Positions 11,511 to 23,176 of a stretch of DNA of 64,000 nt are shown one piece after another. The position numbers were made by a program, and so were the translations under genes. The DNA is from Euphorbia lathyris. Its lineage: Eukaryota; Streptophyta; Magnoliopsida; Malpighiales; Euphorbiaceae. The notes under the pieces are model-generated. The model was not told the DNA's origin and searched no databases. It was given only the letters and a program-made list of their open reading frames with translations. The stretch covers positions 25,747,001 to 25,811,000 of the forward strand of contig NC_088913.1 of assembly GCF_963576675.1 (NCBI RefSeq), in the 5' to 3' direction. The first letter of the stretch is position 1. Each line of letters begins with the position of its first letter.

Positions 11511-12217
11511 TTATATATTATATTAAAATTAAATATTAAAAATAAAAAAATATTATTTAGTACTTATTTTTTTATATATTTCAGTAAATATTGTTGAAAA
11601 ATTAATTTATCTTTACATTATGAACAAAGTTTACTCATAATTTAATTTTAAAATATTTAACAAAAAAAATCCTATTACAAATAAAACTGGAATTAAGGTC
11701 TTTAATTCAAATTGTATTTGATAGAATGAACCATTTATAAATTATTTTGATTATAATGAGAAAAATAATAAATTGTTAAATTAAAAATATGTTGCTAATT
11801 CCACTCATATCATGAAATTTGTCATAAATTTTGTTACAATGAAATTACTAATGATTTTTTTATGTTTAAAATGGAATATATCAAGTATATATTATTTTAT
11901 TATTATTTTTTCTCGGATTTGCAGTTGGTAGATATTCTTTTAATTTATCATAAATTCTGTTATGATAAAAATATCAATGGTTTTTTATATTTAAAATGAA
12001 TTATTCTATCAATAGATATTAATTTGTTACTATCTTTTTTCGGATTCGGGAATTTGTAATATTAATTTGTTACTATCTTTTCTTGGATTCTGAAGTTGGT
12101 GGACACTTGTGATTCTGTAATTCCACCCCTTAATATAATTACATATTTTTTATAAATTAGAAGTACTTAATAAGAAAATCACTTGAAAAGAAATAAAGTA
12201 TTAATTTAATTTTTTTA
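11511..12217. other. Very AT-rich DNA
   Basis: No gene is seen. Degenerate repeats of TTAATTTGTTACTATCTTTT (about 12,025 and 12,063) and of ATAAATT(T/C)TGTTA occur. Confidence 0.5.
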
Positions 12218-12227
12218 GGAAAATGCA

Positions 12228-12443
12228 TATCAATTTAGTTTAATTTAATATATATGTAATTGGGTTGTGGTGAATATTTTAATTCCTACAAGAAGAAAGG
12301 TTTCCAAATGTTGAGATTTTACAGTTTTATAGAATTTTAAAAATATAATTTCAAACATAAATAAAACAAATTTATAAATCATCGAGTTTTATATTTTTAA
12401 CTAATTACTTTGTTAGTGAGAGGTTTCGTATGTATAATTATTG
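12228..12443 (+). repeat. Segment S0, left half (paralogue of 23,702-23,935)
   Basis: From AGGAAAATGCATATCAATTTA onward it matches the sequence just 3' of gene copy B. The match is interrupted at 12,443 by the gypsy insertion and resumes at 21,325. No gene copy remains immediately upstream here. Confidence 0.8.
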
Positions 12444-12859
12444 TGATGATTCGTGAAACCAACTGAGCTGAATCACAAGCACGGGCCCATCCCAAACTTA
12501 AGCCCACGGTTCAAGATTAAATGGGCTCTTAATAAGGGAAAGGGCTAACCGCCCCGAAATCCCAACAAGGCACTAAACCACCCACTCAGAGAAACGGGAC
12601 CACGTTTGTGACTACGTGGAGAACGTGGCACAGAAAGAGTAACCGCCCTCGGCAGTTACCTAGAAAGGCTTATAAAAGAAATAAGAAAGCCAAGGGAGGG
12701 GTAAGTTCACATTTTTTTTCTCAATACGATTATCGATCTACTAAATTCCACACAAAACTGACTTGATCGTCGGAGAGTTTTCCCGGAGATCCTGTCTCCG
12801 ATTTTGTTTTGCAGGTAACTACGACGAGGATCATCAAATCAAATCCGGCAAGTTATCAA
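12444..12859 (+). repeat. 5' LTR of the Tat element
   Basis: It starts TGATGATTCGTG and ends GTTATCAA, with TTATAAAAG near 12,670 as the TATA box. The final 94 bp (12766-12859) recur at 21231-21324. TTGGTGCGGTGAACG follows directly and is the likely primer-binding region. Confidence 0.75.
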
Positions 12860-12917
12860 TTGGTGCGGTGAACGTGGACCTTTTTTACCAACATCTGGTT
12901 AAAGGTACACCAAGAAC

Positions 12918-14825
12918 ATGTCAGAGCCATCACGAACAACCGGAGTTACAACCAGATCAACTAGCATGAACTCAAGAGGTCCACGGGCTGTGAGTTCACA
13001 GCCTGCGAGTACACATCCTGTGATACCCAGCTCGACGAATCCTTCAGGACAGTTGAGTCCATTATTGGAAGTCCAAGTGCAAACTGAGATGGAGATGTCG
13101 AATAGTGAGTTTGTGCAAATGGCAGGACAGGTCTTGGCTACGAATATGAGCCAAGCGGCTGGAGATCGAATGATTAGTTTATTAACTACAATCGCAGATC
13201 ACAATACCGCTGTAGCGGCTGCCCCACAAGAACCCGTTGTCACTTCGACACAACCATCGACTATTCCTGCCGCATATACGCTTCCGCAGTCATCTCGAGA
13301 GACGAATCGGGTGGGTCAGAGTAGTCGCATGACGCCACATAGCCATACAGGCAACTACTCGCACCAAGATCCTAATATGACAGTTCATCCGACCTGGCAA
13401 ACATCCCAACCGATGTCAGGAATGCAAGGAATTTTTCCACTACAACAAACGGAGCCCTTTGTCCACAGACATTCAGAGTTGATGACATCTGGAGCGAATG
13501 TGTCTGGGCGGGAGCACACTTGGAATTTTGATCCTATAACTGGATAGCGGTTAGACCCACAGCGAGAACAAGTGTCGACACAGTATGGCAGGTGGATATC
13601 ACCCAGAATTCACCAGCAGCGGATGGAAGAAGTTCGGCGGGAACCCAATACTGAGTTGGAAGATCAACTGTGAAGCATGATGGAGCGAATGGGGTACACC
13701 CCTAGGGCGAGAGCAGTGGTGCAGAGTGATTCGCCTTTTGCCCCATCGTTGCGGGAATTTATTCCAGATCACAGAATAAAAGCACCGGCGATACCTAAAT
13801 ACTATGGGGATCCAAATTCTGACCCTGAGGCGCATGTCAGGAACTATGGAGAGTTAATGGATGTTGCAGGAGCAAGCGAAAGCATAATTTGTCGATTGTT
13901 CTCGACCACTTTGGGTGGAGCAGCATCCGATTGGTTCCGATCTCTACCAACCGAATCCATTCACAACTGGACTCAGTACAGTCGTGATTTCTGTGCAAAG
14001 TTCGTGGGCTGTAAAGCGGCAGATGTGACGGATAGGCAGCTGAAAGAGATCAAACAGAGAAATTATAATTCCCTAAGGGAATTTGTTGTAGCATTCAATG
14101 ATATTCTGGTGCGGTTGCAGAACCCAGATATCGTGAGCATTCGCAACATAATGGCGGATGGAACCACAGATTGGAGCATGCGGGAGGAAATCATCCGCAA
14201 CAAGCCACGCACAGTGGCCGAACTCATGAAGATAGCAAAGGAATTCATGGAAGTGGATGATGTTAACAGGGAACATAAAGCTCAGACCCGGCGAGAAAGA
14301 GATGCGGCTAGATCCACTTCGGACAATCGGCGCCATCAAAATCAAACCCAATCTAAGGGTAATTTTGTTCGGAAAGGTGATCGCTCCTTTCAAGGGGGGG
14401 GATATCAAACACCATTGAACACGACTCGCTATGAGGTGTTACTTTGGATTGAAAAAAACCCCCTGAAGAAGGATGTGCAGTTTCCTGAGGCGAAAGGTCG
14501 AACCAGTTTGGGGCGATATCCTAACAAATACTGCAGGTTCCACAGATTGAACGGCCATGACACGAATGATTGCTACGAATTGAAAAGGGAGATTGAAAAG
14601 CTGATTGAGAGAGGAAAACTGAGTCAATTCGTTAGAAAAGAAACAATTGATGAAAAAGCAACACTCCCGCGTGAGATAGAAGCAAGGCCAGAAAAGAAGC
14701 AGAAAAAAGGAGTGATTAACGTAATAGCAGGCGGGATCTATGAGCCTCCAACAAAAAGGGCTCGCCGTGAACAGCGAAAAAGCAACACGAGTAGGGGGGA
14801 TGCCCTCAATTATTCATTTACGTGA
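12918..14825 (+). pseudogene. Tat gag, interrupted
   Basis: One reading frame from 12918, closed by in-frame stops at 13545 (TAG), 13671 (TGA) and 14823 (TGA). The N-terminal part is Ser/Thr/Gln-rich. The gag core (about 13,760-14,280) shows the typical I-P-K-Y-Y-G-D-P-x-S-D-P, then A-S-D-W-F-R-S-L-P, and F-N-D-I-L. The zinc-knuckle-like CRFHRLNGHDTNDC lies near 14,530, in the C/H arrangement usual for this lineage. No frameshift separates it from protease, so the family probably makes a single gag-pol polyprotein. Confidence 0.85.
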
Positions 14826-14849
14826 ATCACGGAGCCGCATGCGGATGCG

Positions 14850-15425
14850 TTGGTGATTACGGTGGCCATTGAAGGATGGGACGTCAAGCGGGTCCTTATT
14901 GATACAGGCAGTTCTTGCAATGTTATTACTCGAACTGCATTCAACCAGTTGGGAATTAACGACGAGCGAGTAGAACATACGTTCATGGATGTAACTGGTT
15001 TTGGAGGTCAATCATCTCAAACAAGTGGACAGGTGGTGTTGGAGACAGAAATGGGCGATAAGAATCTAAAATGGAGAGGTGATCTAGAATTCGCAATTGT
15101 TGATCTCCCATTGGCCTATAATATAATTCTGGGGCGTCCGTTTCTGTCGGAAACGGAGTCGCTCATTTCAATGAAGCATTTGACATTGCATTTGCCAACA
15201 CACCAAGGGCGAGTCATTGTTGAGGGTGATCAACTTATATCTCAACAAGCTTATACATTGTCACTTGAAACAAAGCCAGATGAAGAAGATAAAGTTGATG
15301 AGAAGTTGCCGGCTGAAGCGTTAGGAGAAACAGAACTATTCGCCATTTCAAATGACAAGAAAGTAAGGATAGCGGCAGGACTTCCAGAGGAAACGAAGAA
15401 AGCCATTACCGAGGTGTTGATCTAA
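14850..15425 (+). pseudogene. Tat aspartic protease region
   Basis: Same frame as gag. The active-site motif L-I-D-T-G-S-S lies at about 14,893, followed by N-I-I-L-G-R-P-F near 15,120, the usual retropepsin flap-to-helix signature. Ends at the TAA at 15423. The catalytic Asp is intact. Confidence 0.8.
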
Positions 15426-15455
15426 TGCGAGTCGGCATTCGCCGCTCCAGATGAA

Positions 15456-16250
15456 GTGCTGAAAGGGATAAGTCCAGAAATAGCAACACATCGTTTGAAT
15501 GTGGACAAAAGTGCAACCCCAGTGCGACAGAAAAAGAGAGGACATGCTCCAGAGCGGCAGAAGGCGATTGAAAAAGCAGTGGCGGATTTGCTAAAATCAG
15601 ATGCAATTCGAGAGGTCACTTATCCGGAATGGCTAGCCAATGTGGTGCTAGTCAAAAAGCCGAATGGAACGTACAGAATGTGCGTAGACTTCAAAGATTT
15701 GAATAAAGCTTGTCCGAAGGATATGTATCCGCTACCTAACATTGATATATTGGTAGATGGGACTGCGGGATTTGAAGCTTTATCATTCACCGATGTGAAA
15801 TCCAGTTACCACCAAATACCAATGGAGAAGGCGGATGAGATCAAGACATCATTCATAACTCATCAGGCAACTTATTGCTTCAAGGTGATGCCCTTTGGAC
15901 TGAAAAATGCGGGAGCAACCTATCAACGGATGATGAACAAGATATTTTCAGACAAATCAAGCGAGAACTTCTCGATCTATGTAAACGATATGATCATTAA
16001 AAGCAAGAAGATGCAAGACCATCCGTAGGATATTAAAGAAATCCTGGAGGTGCTGATCAAATATGGCCTCAAATTGAACCCGGAGAAATGCACGTTTGGA
16101 GCGAGAGCAGGGAAGTTCCTAGGTTTCATTGTTAGTGGCAAAGGAGTTGAGGCGAATCCTGAGAAGGTTAAAGCAGTGATGGAGATGAAGACGCCAAGGA
16201 GCATAAGAGAAGTACAGAGACTCAATGGGCGGTTGGTGGCGTTAGGGTGA
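15456..16250 (+). pseudogene. Tat reverse transcriptase, inactivated
   Basis: Same frame as gag and protease. RT blocks in order: W-L-A-N-V-V-L-V-K-K; R-M-C-V-D-F-K-D-L-N-K-A-C-P; F-T-D-V-K-S-S-Y-H-Q-I; M-P-F-G-L-K-N-A-G-A-T-Y-Q-R; then I-Y-V-N-D-M. The catalytic motif is Y-V-N-D where active enzymes have Y-x-D-D, so one metal-binding Asp is lost. Stops at 16026 (TAG) and 16248 (TGA) break the RT and its connection domain. Confidence 0.85.
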
Positions 16251-16318
16251 TTCATATCATGCTCAGCTAGGAGATGTCTACCTTTCTACAATGCCATCAA
16301 AAAATCTAAGTCCTTTGA

Positions 16319-18548
16319 ATGGACACCAGATTGTCAAGAAGCATTCGAGGGGATAAAGCGATTACTATGTTATCCGCCCTTAATGAGCAGGCCAGAGGAT
16401 GGAGAAGATTTATTTCTTTATGTATCCGTCACCAGCACGGCGATATGCACTGTAATGGTGCGGGAAGAAGAAGGGCAACAATATCCGGTGTACTACGTGA
16501 GTAAAGTCTTAAAGGATGCAGAACTTCGATATTCGAGGTTAGATAAAATGGCCCTCGCGGTGATAACCACGGCGGCTAGGTTGAAGCCATACTTCCAGGT
16601 GCATACTATCATTGTGAGAACTGGAATTCCAATGCGAAAGGTACTGCAGAAACCTGACGCATCCGGGCGATTGATGGAATGGTCAATTCGCTTGGGAGAG
16701 TTCGATATTCATTACGAAGGAAGACCAGCTCTAAAAAGTCAAGTACTTGCCGATTTCGTGAATGAGTTCACGTGGGATGAAGACGAATGTCCAAAAGCAC
16801 AAAAAGAAGAATGGAGTATGTTCACAGATGGGGCATTATCCACAGATGGAGCTGGACTGGGAGTCGTCATCAAGGGTCCGGATATTATTCGCCTGTACTA
16901 TGCGGCAAAGTTAACATTCAAAACTACCAACAATGCCGCGGAATATGAAGCAATGATATGCGGATTGAAGTTGCTTAATGAACTTATGCCAGAAAGAGTG
17001 GTAATCTACAGCGACTCTAAACTCATGATAAATCAGATCACAAAAAATTATCTGGTGAAACAGGAAGATCTGGTCAAATACCATCAGGTTGTCGGTAGAT
17101 TGACACAGGAGTTAACACATAAAGGAATCGTCTGGGAGATGGTGCATGTTCCAAGAGGCCAGAACACAAAGGCTGATGAGTTGGCAAAAGCAGCGGCGAG
17201 TAGAGACCCATGGAGTCAAAAAGCATGTAATTTGGAAATAAGGTCGTCACCAGCATTCGAAGCCGATCAGATTATGGTCATCGAAGAGCTAGAAGATGAT
17301 GAAGATTGGCGGATGCCCATCCGCCAATATCTGGAACATGGAGATTTGCCGGTTGATAAAAGTTTAGCCAGAAAGCTAATCGGGCAGTCAGCGAGATACT
17401 CAATTCGGGATGGGACTTTATACAGGAAGTCATATACATGTCCATGGTTAAAATGTATTAGCCGCAATGAAGGAGATTACGTGCTGAGAGAACTCTATGA
17501 AGGAATTTATGGTGCGCATGAAGCATCCGCGGCGTTGGCAAGAAAAGTCAAGTTGATGGGATATTATTGGCCGAAGGTGGTGGAAGATTCCCAGAAAATG
17601 GTAGCGGAATGTCACAGCTGTCAAATCCATGCTAATGAAAAGCATATCCCAGGAGCCGAACAAGTAACTATAATGACGGTGTGGCCATTCGCAACATGGG
17701 GGATTGATATAGTGGGGCCATTCCCAGAAACAACAAGGAAGAGGAAGTACTTGGTAGTCGCAGTTGACCACTTCAGCAAATGGGTAGAAGCAGAGGCAGT
17801 AACCGCTCAAACACCTGAGCGAATGATCGAGTTCTTACTAGAGAACATTATCATGCGGTTTGGAATCCCACAAACGCTTATAACCGACAACGGTACCAAG
17901 TTCAACTGTGTCAAATTCAAAGCATATTGCGAAAGCATGGGGATCAAGAATCATTTTTCCTCCGTAAATCATCCCCAATCGAATGGTATGACAGAGGTTA
18001 CCAACAGGGCCATGATTCAGGGAATCAAGAAGCGACTAGGTGATAAGAAAACAGGTTGGGCGGATGAGATACCTCATATGTTATGGGCATACAGAACTTC
18101 TGTAAAGGCGGCAACAGGCGAAACACCCTTCTCGCTGGTTTATGGAGCCGAAGCAGTCCTACCTGTTGAAATCCATTCGCCTACAGATCGGGTAATTTAT
18201 TACTGCGACACCTAAAATCCTATCAACATTAGAGATGCATTGGATTCTGTTGAAGAACGAAGAGAAAAAGCTTACATGCGAATGGCAGTATATCGCAATA
18301 GAATCAAGAAGTATCATGACAGAAGGGTGCGAAAGGTGATAATCAATGAGAGCGACTTGGTCTTGAAAAAAGCAGATAAAATACAGTCCAGAGAAGGCAA
18401 AGGAAAATTAGGCGTCAACTGGATCGGACCTTACAGGGTATCCAAGAAGTTGGGACCATCAACTTTTGAAATAGAAGAAATGAGCGGCAAAAAGCTCCCG
18501 CGCACCTGGAATCTAGAGAATCTACGCTTATATAAACAGGCCGAGTAG
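16319..18548 (+). pseudogene. Tat RNase H (two types) and integrase
   Basis: Same overall frame from about 16,383. RT-associated RNase H: L-F-L-Y-V-S-V-T-S-T-A and later R-Y-S-R-L-D-K-M-A-L-A. A second, archaeal-type RNase H begins W-S-M-F-T-D-G-A (about 16,813) and includes N-N-A-A-E-Y-E-A and Y-S-D-S-K-L, ending with K-A-D-E-L-A near 17,175. Integrase: H-x-C-x2-C zinc region near 17,610, core W-G-I-D-I-V-G-P-F-P (17,698), T-D-N-G-T-K-F (17,884) and N-H-P-Q-S-N-G-M-T-E (about 17,965), so D, D and E are present. A TAA at 18213 precedes the C-terminal part, which ends N-L-E-N-L-R-L-Y at 18548. Confidence 0.9.
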
Positions 18549-18756
18549 TTCAGGGAAATGACGAGTACTCTTTTTCCTTTTATGAGTTTTTTCCCACTGG
18601 GTTTTCTGATAAAAGGTTTTAATGAGGCTTTGATCCCACACAGTTTATGTACCCATGTAACAAGAAGTCTTTTTTCTTTATCAATAAAGATGTTCATTGG
18701 TTACAATTATTCAGTATGCTACGGCTGAATGCAGGTCCTTTTCAAACTGATAATAC

Positions 18757-18915
18757 AAACACATAAGTGTGTTGCCTACAAAAGAAAGGCGGATGCATGA
18801 TTACGCATCATTCGTAAAACCTTATGGTTAACCTTAAACACATAAATGTGTTGCCTACAAAAGAAAGGCGGATGCATGATTACGCATCATTCGCAAAACC
18901 TTATGGTTAACCTTA
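18757..18915 (+). repeat. 79 bp tandem duplication in the Tat 3' region
   Basis: Two nearly identical 79 bp copies begin AAACACATAA at 18757 and 18836. Each contains GGATGCATGATTACGCATCA, itself rich in inverted ATGC/GCAT motifs. It lies between the pol end and the antisense gene. Confidence 0.85.
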
Positions 18916-19194
18916 TGATTATTTGAAAAATTATAAGGCATAAAATTAAGCGAATAAATGAGTACTCAAAAAATTGCAAAAAGGGTCTGGCCACCCTAAC
19001 GAAAACAAAACTAACTACGAAAAATTACAAGTATGAAGTCGGCAAAAGGCAAGGGTCGCATACGAAAATAACCGGCATTAAGGCGACGAAGAATAAAACA
19101 GCAATTGCACATATATGAAAAGCGGCGGCAAAGTCGCTCGGTTGATATATATACTGGCAGTTTGTTACATACAACAGTTCGGATATAAATAAAA

Positions 19195-21231
19195 TTATAC
19201 TACAGTTTCTTCTCCTTCGCCTTCAGCGGCTCCTTCATCTTCTCCAGTGGGGTGATCTGCTTCAAGCGAATCCCCAACAATCAGATCAGTAACCGCATCA
19301 GAGCGAGGTACCACTTGTTCAACGTGAGAAACATCTTGTGGTGCCCCTTCTTCTACATTCTGATTTGGGATCTCACGGCTAATTGGAGAGTCATGAAAAC
19401 TCTGCCAATCTAGGAGAAGTACCTCATCCATATCGGCATCCTCGGCCTCCAACTTGTCCCATTTTTCAGCTAAATCCTTTTCAGGAATGGGAACCTTGGG
19501 GCGATTAAGTACACGATCTGGATGTCCATGCTCATAAGCCGCATGAATCCGCTCTCCATACCAATAGATGCGAGCACCATCTTCAGCTGTGATCTCCTCG
19601 GCCCTCCTCTTTTGCATCTCCAAAGCTTCCTTGGACGAATTCAGATCATCAATGGCCTTCTGAAGCTCATCGGACTTAGCCTGGAGGGATTTGAGAGCTT
19701 CCTCCTTCTCGCTGATGGCCTTCTGACAAGCGCCTTCAAGGACCTTTACTTTGCCTTGGACATCATCAAAAAGCGACTTCTGAGTCGCCAATTCAGTGCC
19801 AAGGCTTTCCAGCTCTCTAGCTCGTTCAGCATCCCTGCAGAGGGCACCCTCCGCGAAATTGATAATCTGCATATAGGACGATACGTGAATAAAAAGAGCG
19901 AATGGAGACATGCATTTGAGGGATGGAACATGAGTAGAAAGCAATATACCTCTATAGCACGCTTCTCAATCCCCTCCATGGCAGTTGGAAGCGGCACTTG
20001 TTCGCGCACGCGAGAAGCAGAGGGGAGTCGCCCAAGGACATTGCATATGGAAGAAACAATGTCCTTACAGGAAAAGCTCACGGCTTTACCAAAGGTCCTA
20101 GTCCACCACCCGCTAATGTCAGGAATTGGCTGCGAATACATAAGGAGAGGGATCAGGAGAACAGCAAATAACTGATAAAGGAAAATAAACAAAAAGAGTG
20201 AGTAAATCGTGATACCTCGTGAAATGGAGTACTGCCCTTTTCTTTGGATGGGGTGGATATGAGTGTACCACCAACGGTCAAGGATACGGAGGTATTTTTC
20301 TTCCTGGGGCGAGAAGACTCCGTATCCGCATTACTCTTCCGCTTCCTATTTAAGGGAAGGTCCTCAGAAGCAGAAGCAGGGCCTTGTGAAACGGAAGCAA
20401 TTGTGGGGGAAGCCGCCTCAACAGAAGGAGTCGCCCCCACAGGAGAATTCGCCCCTGCAACAGAAGTTGTTCCCGCCAATCGCCTCTTCCTCCTCGCCAA
20501 GGCTTTCGCTTCCCGATCTGCAGCGAGTTGGGATAAAGGGTCACCCCTGCAAAGGGTTAAGAGAAATCATCAACTAGGAAATAAGCTAATAGTACCTTGT
20601 ACGAAAACGCGATAAGGGATATAAACAACGCGATCTTCCTCGCGGTAGGCAATCGCTACTCGGCTCCTTAGCATATGGAATGCCTGATCATATGTCCATA
20701 CAAAAGGAGGAGTACTCTTCAAGAATTTTACAATAGCGGATTCTTCCTTGCTTGGATAACCAAAGTTCAAACTCTTTACATTAGGTCGGCCCCAGCAACG
20801 AAGAAAGTTCGGATTCCCTTCATGGAACTTGATGAAGAAATAAGACCTGTCCCACTCGCGGATTTTTTTCGACTTCTCATCAAAGCCGTAGTAACCGCTC
20901 TGTCGGATGAAAGTAAAATACTCCCCCGAACTTTTGAAATGATGAAGCTTGGAGAAAATCTTGAGCGAGAAGGGAACCTCCAGACAATCCGCCAAAAACT
21001 TGTCTAGAGTCAGGTCGGCCCATCCATTGGGGTGCAGTTGCCCGGGTGCGATTCCATAACCTCCAAGGATGGAAGCAATCTCATCTGCCAGCGGATACGT
21101 GAAACCGCAGATAATTTGAGCGACAAAAATGGTAAAATACCCCTTCGGGAAGTCGCCGGGTCCTCTATTTTCCCCGGGAATGCTTGTTTCCAGGCCTTGA
21201 AGCCAAGGATACTGCTCCCGCAAGTCGTCAA
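19195..21231 (-). pseudogene. Antisense gene of the Tat element (PF04195-like domain plus coiled coil)
   Basis: Transcribed opposite to gag-pol. Exon 1 (about 21231-20596) encodes the 'putative gypsy-type transposon' domain: A-P-G-Q-L-H-P-N-G-W, then E-W-D-R-S-Y-F-F, and N-F-L-R-C-W-G-R-P. Donors and acceptors are visible: exon 2 about 20546-20216 (basic, R-R-K-R-R), exon 3 20129-19950 (P-I-P-D-I-S-G-W-W), exon 4 19866-19195 (long E/K/A coiled coil and acidic tail). The exon 2/3 and 3/4 junctions are phase 0. The exon 1/2 junction, with a 49 nt intron, does not keep frame, suggesting an indel. The 5' end is cut at 21231, where the truncated LTR begins. Known as an accessory antisense ORF of Tat/Grande-type elements; role unknown. 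Confidence 0.75.
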
Positions 21232-21324
21232 TCGTCGGAGAGTTTTTCCGGAGATCCTGTCTCCGGTTTTGTTTTGCAGATAACTACGACGAGGATCATC
21301 AAATCAAATCCGGCAAGTTATCAA
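21231..21324 (+). repeat. 3' LTR remnant (last 94 bp)
   Basis: It matches 12766-12859 with about four differences. The rest of the 3' LTR and the beginning of the antisense gene are missing, so a deletion joined them at about 21,230. Confidence 0.85.
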
Positions 21325-21745
21325 TATTGTAACAAATTAAAATATAGGAAATTTAATACTTAATTATAATTAGAGTTTGAGCACAATAATTTTACTTAAT
21401 ATGGACAAATTTTCGATAATTTTAGTTATATAATATCGAAAATTTGACAAATTTGGATTTACTGTTATTTAATTTTCACATCAGACATTTCAAACAAATT
21501 TATCGATAAACTAAATTAATTTCGTATGTTCTTCTATTGACATTTGCAATTACACTAATAACAAAATAAATATTACAAATATTTTAGAAAAAAAATTGTG
21601 ACTAAGTGATAACAAATGTTACCATCCTATATTTCATTACGACATAAAAAAGTTAAATAAATTACCATGTCATGTATTAAATTAATATCATAGTAAAAAA
21701 ACTAACTATATCAGTGACATTTTTTTTATCAAATGATATTCTTTC
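21325..21745 (+). repeat. Segment S0, right half (paralogue of 23,934-24,350)
   Basis: TTGTAACAAATTAAAATATAGG onward matches the block after gene copy B. Together with 12,228-12,443 it reconstitutes an uninterrupted paralogue, which confirms the gypsy insertion boundaries. Confidence 0.85.
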
Positions 21746-22614
21746 TTTTTAGAGGAATTTACACGGAACATCATATTTCACTTCAATTTTACAATTAAAG
21801 TGGGTGACTCTTTGTATTTTATCATTAAAATAAAACTTTTTTTATAATATTATCAAAACAACACAACTTATCTTATTTATGTCATCCACTCCATTCCTTG
21901 CACTTTTTTCTCACGTTCTTTTCTTTTTCACTTTTCCTGCTTATTACTCCATTTTTTGTTTTTTGTGTCCCTATTTCAATTTCTCAAATTTTCTCTACTC
22001 TTCACTTTTGTCTATTCTCAATCCATCAGACTTTCCATCTTCATATTTTTCCTCTCATTTATTTGTGGTTTCTTTTTACATAGTCACTGTTAATTGAGAT
22101 TAAATCTTATATTTGTATATGTATGCTTTTTTCCATTAAAGGTAGAAGTCAAGAGCTCTCGGATTTGCAGTTTCTTACCGTTTGAGTATGATTCTGACAA
22201 TAAGTAGAAAAGATAAAGAAAAGATATTTAAATTTTAAATATGATTCTGGCAATAAGTAGAAAAGATAAATAAAATATTGGTGGAAAAAATTGAAGGAAC
22301 AATGATATTGGTTTAAGGTGTAAATATGCAGTTACTGCATTACAAAAATGGTGGAAGGTATTTATATTAATATGAATATATTTCTTCATATTTAAAGGTT
22401 AACAATCAACAATGTGTATTTTTTACACGGATAAACCAATAGCAGTTATTACTTTTTTATATAGATAATAATAGCAGTTATTACTTAAAAGGCGTGTTCC
22501 TTGACATATTCAGTATAGAATTAGGAGTATTTGACATAAAAAGAAATAATATCACGAACTTGAGAAGTGTGTATTTTTTTATCACCATATATGAGTTTTA
22601 TGTAACTATCCCTT
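21746..22614. other. AT/pyrimidine-rich spacer
   Basis: No gene is seen. A repeated TATGATTCTG(A/G)CAATAAGTAGAAAAG motif occurs near 22,187 and 22,238. A second imperfect repeat (AATAGCAGTTATTACTT) lies near 22,438 and 22,470. Confidence 0.45.
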
Positions 22615-22868
22615 CTTATCAAAAAGGAAACGAAAAAAAAAACAAAACCAACAAAAAAAACACCTAACATTCTCCCATGCCCAGCAGCTGCTAAGCGATC
22701 CGCTACGCGGTTTTGCTCCCTAAAAATATGGGAGAAATTAAGATACTCAAAGGCAGGACGAAGCCTCAAAATAGCTTTGATGAGATTCTGGCTCTTCAGA
22801 CAAACAGCCTGGCTATCTGAAATCCTGTTAATAGCCTCCAGATTATCAGATTCCACCGAGAGCAACAC
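22615..22868 (-). pseudogene. 5'-truncated L1 LINE fragment (RNase H end)
   Basis: The minus strand encodes E-S-D-N-L-E-A-I-N-R-I, then Q-N-L-I-K-A-I-L-R-L, N-F-S-H-I-F-R-E-Q-N-R and V-A-D-R-L-A-A-A-G-H-G. This is the C-terminal RNase H of the same LINE family that is nearly complete at 47.6-53.9 kb. A T-rich 3' tail region follows. Its truncated 5' end abuts the first unit of the gene array at 22,868. Confidence 0.85.
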
Positions 22869-23086
22869 ATGCTATCTTGTATATCTACTCTATTACCAAA
22901 AATGAAAATAAAAAATCTTACATTTATTTACTTGCTATCTTGTATACCTACTCTATTACCAAAAATGGAAAATAAAAAAATCTTACATTTATTTACTTGC
23001 AAATCATGTATACCATTGTTTAGTAAATTCTGTAATCGAAGGGCTCCCGTTTTGTCGCAATTAACAGGTCGAGTCTTTCAGATGTC

Positions 23087-23094
23087 TATATAAA
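23087..23094 (+). promoter_or_regulatory. TATA box of copy B
   Basis: TATATAAA lies 83 bp before the ATG, in the context CAGATGTC-TATATAAA-CTAAACGG shared with copies C, D and E. Confidence 0.6.
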
Positions 23095-23176
23095 CTAAAC
23101 GGTACTCACTTTTTTTTTTCTTCACGCTGCAAACTCTTCTTCTTCCTCCTCTTTTTTCTTATTTTTGAGACAAAAA

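Larger units (their letters stand above)
12444..21324 (+). mobile_element. Ty3/gypsy Tat-lineage LTR retrotransposon
   Basis: An 8.9 kb element flanked by TATTG at 12439-12443 and 21325-21329. It contains a 5' LTR, a gag-protease-RT-RNase H-integrase frame on +, a 3' region with a tandem repeat, a spliced antisense gene on -, and only the last 94 bp of the 3' LTR. The second RNase H before integrase and the antisense gene are characteristic of the Tat group. Many stops and a mutated RT motif indicate it is dead. Confidence 0.9.

Noticed and set aside
13599..17810. Minus-strand ORFs opposite gypsy gag-pol
   Set aside because: Opposite conserved gag, RT and integrase blocks and without their own domains. 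The real antisense gene lies only at 19.2-21.2 kb.
21879..22097. Overlapping ORFs rich in Phe, Ser and Leu
   Set aside because: They arise from a pyrimidine-rich low-complexity tract (TTTTC/CTTTT) and are not convincing coding sequence.
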